64,000 nt of DNA from Paucibacter sp. B2R-40 (GCF_025717555.1 NZ_JAJIRP010000001.1:1-64000); one strand, 5' to 3'; positions 35,962-44,738 are shown, numbered from the stretch's first letter. The notes: generated by a model not told the origin, from the letters alone. Numbers and translations: made by a program.

Positions 35962-36375
35962 TTATTGCTTGCAATACTTTGCGCCTAAGCAGGTACCCGA
36001 TTGAACCCACTTCATCACACCGTTATCAACAGTCGGGGTCAAAACGCTGGTGTAGCTGCCGGTGTTGGCATCGCCGGTGATGGTGATCACACCGTCAACA
36101 ACGCCAATCGAAGTAATATTGAGCGGCATCGTAGCTGGAGCCGAAGGCACATCGTTAGTACCGATATCGCAAGCGGTAATGGCGTTGCCATTGTTCAGAC
36201 ATTCAGCCACACCCAGCTTATAGCCTTCGCTGATGGAGAGCGCTGAAGCGAATTTGGCCTTCTTTGTATAGTCAGAATATGCCGGCAAAGCCACGGCAGC
36301 CAAAATACCAATAATCGCCACGACGATCATCAGTTCGATCAGGGTGAAACCTTGTTGGACGCGCTTCATGTTCAT
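35962..36375 (-). CDS. pilA: Type IV major pilin
   Basis: A 137-residue type IVa prepilin. A short leader MNMKRVQQG is followed by the prepilin peptidase site G^F and the pilin N-terminal helix [20 protein letters not shown] with Glu5. The globular domain has four cysteines: AEC...TAC in the first third and GTC...KYC at the C terminus, the latter forming the usual small disulfide loop. AGGAG lies 7 bases before the ATG; an alternative ATG two codons in is equivalent. The gene has its own sigma-54 promoter and terminator. The adjacent PglL-type ligase suggests an O-glycosylated pilin. Confidence 0.95.
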   Translation of the reverse strand: MNMKRVQQGFTLIELMIVVAIIGILAAVALPAYSDYTKKAKFASALSISEGYKLGVAECLNNGNAITACDIGTNDVPSAPATMPLNITSIGVVDGVITITGDANTGSYTSVLTPTVDNGVMKWVQSGTCLGAKYCKQ

Positions 36376-36428
36376 GATGAGACTCCTGGAGAGGGGGTGT
36401 TAAAGAGGGGTAGAGGCACCCCCCTGAA

Positions 36429-36444
36429 TGCAGGGGTCGTGCCA
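36429..36444 (-). promoter_or_regulatory. Sigma-54 promoter of pilA
   Basis: On the minus strand TGGCACGACCCCTGCA matches the sigma-54 consensus TGGCACG-N4-TTGCA with one mismatch and exact GG/GC spacing. It lies 53 bases before the pilin start, as expected for PilR-activated pilin genes. Confidence 0.85.
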
Positions 36445-36464
36445 GGTATTTTTACCCGACTTTG

Positions 36465-36480
36465 TGTGCGCTTTCTCACA
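36465..36480. promoter_or_regulatory. CRP/Vfr-like site upstream of pilA
   Basis: TGTGCGCTTTCTCACA matches TGTGA-N6-TCACA at 9 of 10 positions. It is 20 bases upstream of the sigma-54 element. Chance alone would give a few such matches in 64 kb. Confidence 0.4.
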
Positions 36481-36667
36481 CTTGAATCGTCGCGCCAGTC
36501 AGGGACTGACAAAAAGTGTCACTTGCATGAGCGCAATTCGGTTTGCAGCTTGGAGATGTGACCATTTTTGTCAGATCAGGGGTTCAGCGCCTTGCATGTG
36601 CCGCGATCCAGTTCACCCCGTTTCCACAGCAATTTGGCTCGCGCGGTGCTTGCAGCATTCCGGGATC

Positions 36668-36696
36668 CAAAAAGAAAGAGCACCCTGAGGGTGCTC
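36668..36696 (-). terminator. Intrinsic terminator after the phosphodiesterase-like gene
   Basis: On the minus strand an 8-bp stem GAGCACCC/GGGTGCTC with a 3-base loop is followed by TTTCTTTTT. It begins 56 bases after the stop of the metallo-hydrolase gene and insulates it from pilA. Confidence 0.85.
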
Positions 36697-36752
36697 ATTG
36701 CTCGCGGACCGGCCCTTGCCGCCCACACTGCGATCTCTCGCTTGTGGCGGCG

Positions 36753-37541
36753 TCAGAAAACCATTTCATCTCCTGCCTTCAGCGCGCTGATGCGGTGCGG
36801 CGTGGCCAGCGCCGCAACGGCGCCCATCACCGCTTCGCCTTCACCCGGCTTGATATGCGTGACGTGGACCTCGACGCTGCCGCCCAACTGCGCCAACTCC
36901 AAACTCAGCGCCGACGGGCAGAGGTGGCGGCTGACATGAGCAAGGCGCTGTTCGTCATCCCCAAAAGCGGTCTCTATCACCAGATGGGCCAGCGGCATGT
37001 CGGCGAGGCGTTGCCAAAGCAAAGGGTTGGGGCCGGTGTCGCCGGTGAAAACCCAATTGCCCTGAGCGCCGCTGACCGCAAAGCCAACCGCCGGCACCGT
37101 GTGCGCGGCGGTGATGACCTCAATCTCGCGTGTTTGTTCATCAAGCCCTCGCAGCACCAGGCGCTGGCCGAGCTCAAAGGGGTGTAGGCTCAACACCGGA
37201 TGCTCGGCGCTGGGCAGGCGGGTGAAGTCAGGCCAGATGACACCGTTGAAAACATGCCGGCGCAAGGCATCCAGCGTCTCGGGCAAGGCATGGATCTGGA
37301 TCGGTGGCCGCCCGGCGGCCTCACGAATGCGCAGCACCGCATCGGCCATCAACGGAATCGCCAACACATGGTCCAAATGCGAGTGGCTGACCAGGATATG
37401 GTCAATTCGCGCCATCGCCTCTAGCGGCAAATCACCGACCCCGGTGCCGGCGTCGATCAAGATGCAGTCATCCAGCAAAAAGGCGGTGGTCTTGTAGCCG
37501 GACGCAATGGCACCGGAGCAGCCAAGGACGCGTATTTTCAT
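36753..37541 (-). CDS. Metallo-beta-lactamase-fold hydrolase, class II cAMP phosphodiesterase-like
   Basis: A 262-residue metallo-hydrolase. The metal motif HSHLDH (HxHxDH) is at about residues 52-57, with a preceding DAGTGVGDL strand. Later ligands are AAHTVPAVGF, FTGDTGPN and VTHIKPGE. Length and sequence style match class II 3',5'-cyclic nucleotide phosphodiesterases, so cAMP hydrolysis is the best guess; other MBL hydrolases remain possible. It is cytoplasmic. The gene lies between pilA and the SNF2-type helicase gene, and both flanking intergenic regions hold a near-consensus CRP-like site, which would fit a cAMP feedback loop (inference). Confidence 0.8.
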   Translation of the reverse strand: MKIRVLGCSGAIASGYKTTAFLLDDCILIDAGTGVGDLPLEAMARIDHILVSHSHLDHVLAIPLMADAVLRIREAAGRPPIQIHALPETLDALRRHVFNGVIWPDFTRLPSAEHPVLSLHPFELGQRLVLRGLDEQTREIEVITAAHTVPAVGFAVSGAQGNWVFTGDTGPNPLLWQRLADMPLAHLVIETAFGDDEQRLAHVSRHLCPSALSLELAQLGGSVEVHVTHIKPGEGEAVMGAVAALATPHRISALKAGDEMVF

Positions 37542-37704
37542 GAGGTGGATCGAAAATTAATTTTTGCGCCGCTGCAGGTGAAGAACATTGCCAGAGAAAG
37601 GCGCGGCGCCTGACTGCAATGTACGGTGCCCAGCGGCTAAAGCAAGTGAGCATTACCGGCTTTGTGTGAGCATTTGATGCTAAGTCGGGATCAATGGCTG
37701 ACCG

Positions 37705-37720
37705 CGTGACTTGCATCACA
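37705..37720. promoter_or_regulatory. CRP-like site between the phosphodiesterase and SNF2 genes
   Basis: CGTGACTTGCATCACA matches TGTGA-N6-TCACA at 9 of 10 positions. It lies in the 256-base divergent region, 78 bases before the helicase start and 164 bases before the phosphodiesterase-like start. The rest of the region shows no other clear signal. Confidence 0.4.
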
Positions 37721-37797
37721 TTGCAGAGCCGCTGCCGGCCGCAGGGCGCGCAGGCTGCACTTGTAGGCATACTCCGCGCTTCAACCCGCACTGCCCC

Positions 37798-40700
37798 ATG
37801 GCCAAAAAAACTCCTCCTCTCGACCTCGACTCGCAACTCGCCAGTCTCGCAGCGCTCAGCAAGCTGAGCGCGCTTGGTGGTCTGTCGTCTCAGAACAAGG
37901 ACGAGTTGCTGGCCAAAGCGCGCCAAGTCAAGGCCGACATGATGAGCAGCAAGCCCGCCCCAAACGGCGGCGCCAAGACGGCGGCGCCTCCGCCCTTGCA
38001 TGCCGACGATGAGCAGCAGGTGTTTGACGCGCTGCTGCTCAGCGGCGGCACACGCGGTGCGCAGGGTGTGCAGCAATGGCTGCAGGCCAGCGGCGCCGTC
38101 GACCGGGCGCGCGGCCTGCCGTTTGAACTGAGCCAAACGACGCAGTGTCTGCAGTCCCTGCTGCGCCGTGGTTTGGTCGAGCAACTGCCGGGCCATGGCT
38201 TTGTGCTGGATCCGCGTGAACACAGCGACCGCCTGCAGATCCTGCTGCTGCGCGAAGAATCACCGCAATTGCCGAGCTATTGGCGCCGACTGGCCTGGGT
38301 CTTGGGCGGCGGCTATGGTGATGTGCGACGCGAAATCGGCTGGATCAGCTTTCGCTCGCGCGCCGAGATGCTGGCGATGTTGCGCCTGTATATCTTTTCC
38401 GGCGTCAGCCGGGCCGACTTTGAGAAAAGCCTCAAGGGCCCGCTGATGGAGTTGCATGGCGACCCCATGCTCTTGCTGGACGCGCTGACCCAGCCCTGGA
38501 TGCCACTGATGCTGGACCGCATGGCGGCCGACCTGCGCGCCGGCTTGCTGGGCCAGGCGATGAGCTTGCTGGCCACGACCGACCCGCGCGCCCAGCTGAT
38601 GTCACGTTGGCTGGAAGGCCGCTTCAAGGCCGAGCCGCTGTCGGTGGCGCCGGGCTTGCGCGCGCAACTGGCCGAGGCACGCGTGCAGGCGCTTGATTTC
38701 GCGGGCATGCGCGATTTGCTGCAAGGCTTGAGTGGCCCCAGCATGGCGATGTTTGATGGCGCCGAGCTGGCCGCGCGCGGTGAGTGGGCGCCGGCGGTTA
38801 TAGCCTTTGAAGCGGCCATCAAAGATATTCGCAAGGCCACCGGCGCGCGCCGCGACGCGCTGGACCCCGACATGGCGCGCATCTATGTGATGTGCCTGCT
38901 GGCGCAGGATGATCCCAAAGCCTGGACCGCTGCGCGCAAATTCTGCATCGGCGAATCGGGCTCACGCAGCCCCTCGGCCTATGAAGGCTGGGGCCGCTGG
39001 GCCCATGTGATCGGCACCCGTCTGGGCGAAGACAGCCTGGACGAGAACTGCCTCGCCTATTTGCCGGCGCTGGAATCGCGCGAGCACAGTCTGGGGCCTG
39101 CGGCCGAGCGCGTGCTGCTGGCGGCCTGGGCCGGCAAGCCGGCGCCGGGCTGGGAAGCCCCAGCCTTGCAGGCACTGCTGCAGCGCCTGCAGAGCAACGG
39201 CCAGCTCTGGCTGGCCAGCTGGCTGGCGGCCGCCGCCGAGCGCTTGGAGATGGGGCCAATAGCGCTTAATTTGCAGGGTCAAAAAGCGCCGGCGAGCTTT
39301 TTGACTGCGCCGCGTGAGGCCTGGCGCGACGCGCTCGCCGCCATCACCTCGCTGGGTGACGAGAAGGCCATCACCAAGCCGGCCGGCAGCACGACCGAGC
39401 TGGCCTGGCAGCTCACGCTGGATGCGCAGGGCCGGGTACAGGATGTGGAGCCGCTGGAGCGCAGCGTGAGCGCTCGCGGAGTTGCCAAGCTCAAGCCCAT
39501 CACCTTGACCAAGCTGAAGAAGAGCGGCGCTGCAGACGCGCGCGACAACGCGGTGCTGCGCCATATCGAACGCAGCCCGTATGGCGGTATCAACAGCTTT
39601 CAGATCGATGGCCCGCAGGCGGCGGTGGCGCTGATTGGCCACCCGGCGCTGATGTTTGCCGACGCGCCTGGCCAATGGGTCGAACTGGTCGAGGCGCAGC
39701 CCGAGCTGGAGGTGCTCAAGCGCCCGCGCAAGGACGCGTCGGGCCAAGACACCGGCGAAGAGCAGTTCGAGTTCCGCATTCACCCGGCGCTGGTCGGCGT
39801 CGAGCCGCCGCGCTTGTTCGGTTATTTCGGCAGCAACCATGAAGCTGAAAGTGCCCGGCGCGACTCGCTGCGCATTTTGCGCGACGGCCCGCAGCGCGCG
39901 CGGCTGATCCGCATCAGCAACGCGCAGCGGCGCGTCGCCGAGCTGGTGGCGCAGGGCTGGGCAGTGCCGATCAGCGCAACGGCCGAGTTAGGCGCGGCGC
40001 TGCAAGTGCTGAGCGGCCTGTTCCAGCTGCACAGCGATGCCGAGGCCGGCCAGATGGTGGCCGGCGACAGCCGCTTGCACGCGCGCCTGTTCCCGCTCGG
40101 CGACGGCCTGCAGCTGCAATTGGTGGCGCAACCCTTCGGCGGCTTCGGGCCCGCCGTCACGCCGGGCCAGGGGCGCGCGCGCCTGATGTGCATGCATGAG
40201 GGCGTCAGCCTGGCCACCGAGCGCGATCTGGCCGCCGAGCATGCGGCGCGCCTGACGGTGCTCGACGCCCTGCCTTTTCTCGACCCCGAACTGGGGCCGG
40301 AGTCACCCTGGATGCTGGCCGATGCGGAAGAAGCGCTGCGCGCGGTCGAGGTCTTGCCCGGCCTGCCCGGCATTGCCGCACTCGATTGGCCCAAGGGCAA
40401 ACCGCTGCGCGTGACGCCGGTGGCCAGCCAGAGCCTGACGGTGCAGGTCAGCAGCGGGCGCGACTGGCTGGGGTTGAACGGCGAAGCACAGCTGGATGAA
40501 GGCCGCGTGATCGGCTTGCAGGAGCTGCTGACGTTGGCACGCGCCTCGCGCAGCCGTTTTGTGCGCCTGGGCGAGGGCGAGTATCTGGCGCTGAGCGAAC
40601 AGCTGCGCCAACAGCTGCGCGACCTCGATGCGCTCGGCCAGCTCAAGAAAGACCAGCTGCAGCTGCCCCATGCGGTGGCCAGCTGGCTGGACGAGACCTT

Positions 40701-42177
40701 GGTCGATATGGAGGTGGACGGCGACAAGTCTTGGCATGTGCGCATGGACGCGCTGGCCGGCGCGGCGGCCTTGCAGCCCGCATTACCGCCGGGCCTGCGA
40801 GCCGAGTTGCGCAGCTATCAGATGGAGGGTTTCGCCTGGATGACGCGGCTGGCGCGAGCCGGCCTGGGCGCTTGCCTGGCCGACGATATGGGCCTGGGCA
40901 AGACGGTGCAGACCTTGGCCCTGTTGATAGACCGCGCCGAGCTGGGTCCGGCCCTGGTGCTGGCACCGACCTCGGTCTGCGGCAACTGGCTGGAAGAAGC
41001 TGCCACTTTCGCGCCCGGCCTGGGCGCCACGGTCTACGGCGAGGATGCTGACCGTGCCGGCCTGATCGCGGCGGCCGGCCCCGGCGACGTACTGGTAGTC
41101 AGTTATGCCCTGGCACAGATCGATGGCGATTTGTTCGCCAACAAGCAATGGGCCACGCTGGTGATGGACGAGGCGCAGGCGCTCAAGAACGCCGCCACCA
41201 AGCGCGCCAAATCGGTGGCCGAGTTCAAGGCCGATTTCCGCCTGGCGCTGTCGGGCACGCCGGTCGAGAACCGGCTGGCCGATCTGTGGTCCATCATGAA
41301 TCTGATCAACCCGGGCCTGCTGGGCAGCGCGGCGCAGTTCAGCGAGCGCTTCGCCACGCCGATCGAGAAGCACCAGGACGCGCCAGCCCGCCAGCGCCTG
41401 CGCCGCCTGGTCTCGCCGTTTTTGCTGCGCCGGACCAAAACGCAGGTCTTGCAAGACCTGCCGGCCCGCACCGAGATCGTTCATCTGGTGCAGCCCAGCA
41501 GCGAAGAGAAGAGCTTTCTGGAAGCGTTGCGCCGCTCGGCGCAAGACGCGGTGGCCAGCGCCGCCAAGAATGGTCAAGCCGCGCCTATGCAGGTGCTGGC
41601 CGAGCTGATGCGGTTGCGCCGCGCCGCTTGTGATCCGCGTCTGGTGGCGCCGGAGCTGGGGCTGGTGGGTTCGAAGTTAGGCGAGTTCGAGCGCATCGTG
41701 CGCGAGTTGGTCGATGGTTCGCACAAGGCCTTGGTGTTCAGCCAGTTCACCGACTTCTTGAAGATCCTGGCCGAGCGGCTCGACAGCATGGGGGTCAAGT
41801 ACCAATACCTGGACGGCAGCACGCCGGCAGCCGAGCGCACGAAGCGCGTGGCGGCCTTTCAGCGCGGCGAGGGCGAGGTCTTTTTGATCAGCCTGAAGGC
41901 CGGCGGCTTTGGCCTCAACCTGACCATGGCCGACTATGTCTTGATCGTCGACCCCTGGTGGAACCCGGCCGCCGAAGACCAGGCCACAGGAAGAGCCCAC
42001 CGCATGGGCCAAAAGCGCCCGGTGACGGTCTACCGGTTGGTGACGGCCGGCTCGGTCGAGGAGCGCATCATCGACCTGCACCGCGACAAACGCGGCTTGG
42101 CCGATGGCATTCTGGAGGGGCAGGAAGAAGCCACGGTGCTGGACGCGCAGGCGCTTGCCGCGCTGTTGCGGGGCTAA
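37798..42177 (+). CDS. SNF2-family DEAD/DEAH-type helicase
   Basis: A 1459-residue protein. The C-terminal third is a complete SNF2 ATPase: Walker A DDMGLGKTVQT near residue 1029, Walker B MDEAQ (DEAQ box) at 1123-1127, SGTPVENRL (motif III) and RRTKTQVLQDLP. The second RecA lobe has SQFTDFL, LDGSTPAAER, SLKAGGFGLNL and DQATGRAHRMGQ. It is a DNA translocase of the bacterial SNF2 group. The first roughly 1000 residues are alpha-rich with no domain I can name, much longer than RapA-like relatives. The ATG at 37798 starts with a Lys/Pro-rich MAKKTPPLDLD. It is a single gene with no defence-system partner beside it. Confidence 0.9.
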   Translation: MAKKTPPLDLDSQLASLAALSKLSALGGLSSQNKDELLAKARQVKADMMSSKPAPNGGAKTAAPPPLHADDEQQVFDALLLSGGTRGAQGVQQWLQASGAVDRARGLPFELSQTTQCLQSLLRRGLVEQLPGHGFVLDPREHSDRLQILLLREESPQLPSYWRRLAWVLGGGYGDVRREIGWISFRSRAEMLAMLRLYIFSGVSRADFEKSLKGPLMELHGDPMLLLDALTQPWMPLMLDRMAADLRAGLLGQAMSLLATTDPRAQLMSRWLEGRFKAEPLSVAPGLRAQLAEARVQALDFAGMRDLLQGLSGPSMAMFDGAELAARGEWAPAVIAFEAAIKDIRKATGARRDALDPDMARIYVMCLLAQDDPKAWTAARKFCIGESGSRSPSAYEGWGRWAHVIGTRLGEDSLDENCLAYLPALESREHSLGPAAERVLLAAWAGKPAPGWEAPALQALLQRLQSNGQLWLASWLAAAAERLEMGPIALNLQGQKAPASFLTAPREAWRDALAAITSLGDEKAITKPAGSTTELAWQLTLDAQGRVQDVEPLERSVSARGVAKLKPITLTKLKKSGAADARDNAVLRHIERSPYGGINSFQIDGPQAAVALIGHPALMFADAPGQWVELVEAQPELEVLKRPRKDASGQDTGEEQFEFRIHPALVGVEPPRLFGYFGSNHEAESARRDSLRILRDGPQRARLIRISNAQRRVAELVAQGWAVPISATAELGAALQVLSGLFQLHSDAEAGQMVAGDSRLHARLFPLGDGLQLQLVAQPFGGFGPAVTPGQGRARLMCMHEGVSLATERDLAAEHAARLTVLDALPFLDPELGPESPWMLADAEEALRAVEVLPGLPGIAALDWPKGKPLRVTPVASQSLTVQVSSGRDWLGLNGEAQLDEGRVIGLQELLTLARASRSRFVRLGEGEYLALSEQLRQQLRDLDALGQLKKDQLQLPHAVASWLDETLVDMEVDGDKSWHVRMDALAGAAALQPALPPGLRAELRSYQMEGFAWMTRLARAGLGACLADDMGLGKTVQTLALLIDRAELGPALVLAPTSVCGNWLEEAATFAPGLGATVYGEDADRAGLIAAAGPGDVLVVSYALAQIDGDLFANKQWATLVMDEAQALKNAATKRAKSVAEFKADFRLALSGTPVENRLADLWSIMNLINPGLLGSAAQFSERFATPIEKHQDAPARQRLRRLVSPFLLRRTKTQVLQDLPARTEIVHLVQPSSEEKSFLEALRRSAQDAVASAAKNGQAAPMQVLAELMRLRRAACDPRLVAPELGLVGSKLGEFERIVRELVDGSHKALVFSQFTDFLKILAERLDSMGVKYQYLDGSTPAAERTKRVAAFQRGEGEVFLISLKAGGFGLNLTMADYVLIVDPWWNPAAEDQATGRAHRMGQKRPVTVYRLVTAGSVEERIIDLHRDKRGLADGILEGQEEATVLDAQALAALLRG

Positions 42178-42186
42178 GATCTGGCC

Positions 42187-42942
42187 ATGACTCCCCAGAC
42201 TTTAGGCACCAAGCGCAAATGCGGTCTGGCGCTAGCTTGCCTTGGTCTGCTGCCGGCGCTCGCCATCGCCGACCCTGGCTACTACGTCGTCACGCCCTAC
42301 AGCCAGCCCGGCCAGCTGAGCCTCGACGCACGCTATTGGACGGTCAAGCCCCCCGACGAGGAGGCAGTGCTGTGGCCCGAGATCGGGCTGCGCTACGGGC
42401 TCAACAGCCGCTGGACCAGCGAGCTATTGCTCAGCTATATCGGCACCTCGGGTGGCGACAAGAAACTCAGCTCGACCAATTGGCAGAACAGCTTTTTGCT
42501 GACCCAGGGCCAGCAGGCTTTTGACCTGGCCCTGCATGCGCAGCTGATTCGCAACCACAACCCGGGGGGCAAAAACAGCACGGCATTGGAATTTGGGCCG
42601 ACCTTGCAGACCGAGTGGGGGCTGACGCAGCTGAACTTCAATGTCTTCCTCGATCATGATTGGGGCAAATCCAAAGGCACGCAAATGAAGTACCAATGGC
42701 AGGCCCTGCGGCGCTTGCAAGCCGGTCTTCGGCTTGGGGTGCAGGGCTTCGGGGAGTTGGGCAACTGGGCCGATTGGACGGCGGCGGATCGCCAGTCCCA
42801 CCGTGCCGGGCCGACCCTGCGCTGGGCGCTGCCGCTGGGCAACGCGGATCAAGGTTTGGAGCTGCAAATGGCCTATCTTTGGGGCAAGGTCTATGGCAGC
42901 CAGGCCGAGATGTTCAGCGCTCAGCTGCTTTACAAGTTCTGA
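42187..42942 (+). CDS. Exported outer-membrane beta-barrel-like protein
   Basis: A 251-residue protein with a signal peptide (GLALACLGLLPALAIA, cleavage before DPGYY). Alternating hydrophobic strands are separated by polar turns, and the C terminus ends SAQLLYKF; a terminal Phe is typical of proteins assembled by the BAM complex. Blocks such as LSLDARYWTVKPP and EFGPTLQTEWGLTQLNFNVF resemble barrel proteins of unknown transport function. It starts 9 bases after the helicase stop, so may be co-transcribed, but a functional link is not obvious. No specific family was recognised. Confidence 0.65.
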   Translation: MTPQTLGTKRKCGLALACLGLLPALAIADPGYYVVTPYSQPGQLSLDARYWTVKPPDEEAVLWPEIGLRYGLNSRWTSELLLSYIGTSGGDKKLSSTNWQNSFLLTQGQQAFDLALHAQLIRNHNPGGKNSTALEFGPTLQTEWGLTQLNFNVFLDHDWGKSKGTQMKYQWQALRRLQAGLRLGVQGFGELGNWADWTAADRQSHRAGPTLRWALPLGNADQGLELQMAYLWGKVYGSQAEMFSAQLLYKF

Positions 42943-42997
42943 GGCAAGGGCTGAACCATCTTCTAGAATCGCCGGGCCTCGTCGCAAGATGAGGCAG

Positions 42998-43155
42998 CGT
43001 TCTCAGGGCGGGGTGTAATTCCCCACCGGCGGTATGTGGGCTTAGGTCCATGAGCCCGCGAGCGCCCGCAACGAGGTGTCAATACTTCTGCGCGGGGTCA
43101 GCAGATCTGGTGCGATGCCAGAGCCGACGGTCACAGTCCGGATGAAAGAGATCGC
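42998..43155 (+). ncRNA. FMN riboswitch (RFN element)
   Basis: The RFN hallmarks are present in order: TTCTCAGGGCGGGGTGTAAT at the 5' side, CCCCACCGGCGGTA, a variable middle stem, GCCGACGGTCACAGTCCGGA and a closing GATGAAAGAGAT segment. It lies in the 325 bases between the beta-barrel gene and the lumazine synthase gene, ending about 113 bases before its start. It senses flavin mononucleotide and represses riboflavin genes. The AGCCG-CGCGC stretch just downstream (around 43170-43215) can form GC-rich stems that may act as the expression platform. Confidence 0.95.
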
Positions 43156-43267
43156 GATGATCACAGCGACCGCGCGCCGGCTTTCTAAAGGAAGAAGGCG
43201 CGCAGCCGCTGCGTTCGCCTTCGCGCGCTTGCCCTGATTTATGTGTCAACACCTTCAGAGGTCCACC

Positions 43268-43795
43268 ATGAATCAGCGATTCAATAGCAATATCAGCAAT
43301 CCCGGCGGCCATCTGGGCCGTTTTGCGGCCCATGCGCCGTCCACCCGCATCGCCATCATTTCGGCGGGCTGGCATGCCGACATCGTCGGCCAGTCCCGCG
43401 AGGCCTGTCTGGCCGAGTTGCAGGCCCATGGCCTGCCGCCCGACCGGATCGATTGCTTCGAGGTGCCCGGCGCCTTCGAAATCCCACTGCATGCGCAGAC
43501 GCTGGCCGCCAGCGGACGCTTCGATGCGATCCTGGCTTGCGGCCTGGTTGTCGACGGCGGCATCTACCGTCATGACTTTGTCGCCACGGCGGTCATTGAC
43601 GGCCTGATGCGTGTGCAGCTGGACAGCGGCGTGCCGGTGTTCTCGGCCGTGCTGACGCCCCACCACTTTCATGAGCATGATGAGCACAGGCGTTACTTCA
43701 GCGAGCATTTCGTCAAGAAAGGCCGAGAGCTGGCGCAGGCCTGCATGCAAACCTTGGGCGCCCGATTGGCGCTGAAGGACTTGCTGGCCGCCTGA
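43268..43795 (+). CDS. ribH: 6,7-dimethyl-8-ribityllumazine synthase, type II
   Basis: A 175-residue enzyme of the RibH2 (Brucella/Mesorhizobium type) branch. Motifs are IAIISAGWHADIV, the substrate loop EVPGAFEIPLH, and GLVVDGGIYRHDFVATAV containing the catalytic His. The long TPHHFHEHDEHRRYFSEHF tail segment is diagnostic of type II. It condenses 5-amino-6-ribitylaminouracil with dihydroxybutanone phosphate in riboflavin synthesis. It is controlled alone by the FMN riboswitch upstream; no other rib gene is adjacent, so the main riboflavin operon is presumably elsewhere. GAGG precedes the ATG at 43268. Confidence 0.93.
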   Translation: MNQRFNSNISNPGGHLGRFAAHAPSTRIAIISAGWHADIVGQSREACLAELQAHGLPPDRIDCFEVPGAFEIPLHAQTLAASGRFDAILACGLVVDGGIYRHDFVATAVIDGLMRVQLDSGVPVFSAVLTPHHFHEHDEHRRYFSEHFVKKGRELAQACMQTLGARLALKDLLAA

Positions 43796-43802
43796 GCGCC
43801 AA

Positions 43803-44738
43803 CTACACCCCGGCGGTCAGCCGCAGCTTGCTCTCGAAATGGCGCGGCTGCCCGCTCAGCGGGTCCATGAAGCGCAGCTCTTTGGCCAGCAACTGCAAGG
43901 GTCGGCTGAAGTCGGCGGCGGCCTCATCTTTGGCGTAGGGCAAGAGCTCGGGGTAGATGCTGTCGCCCACAATCGGCAGGCCCAGTGCGTTCATGTGCAC
44001 GCGCAGCTGATGGCGCTGGCCGGTGCTGGGGTGCAGGGCATAACGCGCCAAATTGGCGTTGCCGCTCAAGCGCTCCAGCAACTCGACTCTTGTCTCGGCA
44101 TTGACCTCACCGGCCACCTCGATCGACTGCATAAAGGCCGCCGCGCTCTCCTGCATGCGGCTGCGGCGAGTCAGGGGCAGCTGCAATTCAGGGCGAAATG
44201 GAGCGATTGCCTGGTAGACCTTGGTGACCAGCCGGTCACGAAACAGGTTCTGATACGCGCCGCGGTCCTGCGGCTGCACGGTGAACATCACCAGACCGGC
44301 AGTCTCGCGGTCGATGCGATGGGCCGGGCTCAGATGCTGCAGGCCGGTGCGCTGCTTGAGCCGGGTCAGCAAGGTCTCGCGCACATAGCGCCCTCCCGGC
44401 GTCACCGGCAGGAAATGCGGCTTGTCGGCCACCAAGAGCCTGTCGTCTTGAAAAACAATCCGCTCGGTGAAGGGGATAGCGCTTTCAGCGGCCAGCTCGC
44501 GGTAGTAAAAAATCCGCCCGCCGCCTTGAAAGCGGGCCTCAGGCAGCAAGACCTGCCCTTGCTCGCCGAAGACGCTGGCGTTTTGCATCCGCGCCAGCCA
44601 AACCTGCCGCGTCACCGCCGGCATGCGCTGGTCCAAAAAGTCCAGCATCAGGCCCCAAGGTCCGGTTTGCGGCAGAGCCACGGCGCTGGCGCCGACGCCG
44701 TCGCGCAGCGGCAACTCGGGGCTGCGCGCACGGGTCAT
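43803..44738 (-). CDS. RluA-family pseudouridine synthase
   Basis: A 311-residue cytoplasmic enzyme. The catalytic signature is AHRIDRETAG (HRxDxxTxG, nucleophile Asp), followed by LVMFTVQPQDRGAYQNLF and the C-terminal KVYQAI and GQRHQLRVHMNALG motifs. RluA-type enzymes isomerise uridine in rRNA or tRNA; the exact target is unknown, and the N terminus is short with no S4 domain. It is the last gene of a three-gene operon: its start overlaps the stop of the binding-protein gene by 4 bases. It is convergent with the lumazine synthase gene. Confidence 0.9.
   Translation of the reverse strand: MTRARSPELPLRDGVGASAVALPQTGPWGLMLDFLDQRMPAVTRQVWLARMQNASVFGEQGQVLLPEARFQGGGRIFYYRELAAESAIPFTERIVFQDDRLLVADKPHFLPVTPGGRYVRETLLTRLKQRTGLQHLSPAHRIDRETAGLVMFTVQPQDRGAYQNLFRDRLVTKVYQAIAPFRPELQLPLTRRSRMQESAAAFMQSIEVAGEVNAETRVELLERLSGNANLARYALHPSTGQRHQLRVHMNALGLPIVGDSIYPELLPYAKDEAAADFSRPLQLLAKELRFMDPLSGQPRHFESKLRLTAGV

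Larger units (their letters stand above)
36376..36752. other. Pilin control region
   Basis: These 377 bases contain the pilin leader, its sigma-54 promoter, a CRP-like site, GTGTC/TGTC-rich stretches that may be activator sites (for example around 36508-36522 and 36563-36572), and the terminator of the upstream phosphodiesterase-like gene. TGTC motifs are typical of PilR binding upstream of sigma-54 pilin promoters, but I cannot prove binding. No gene is seen. Confidence 0.5.
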
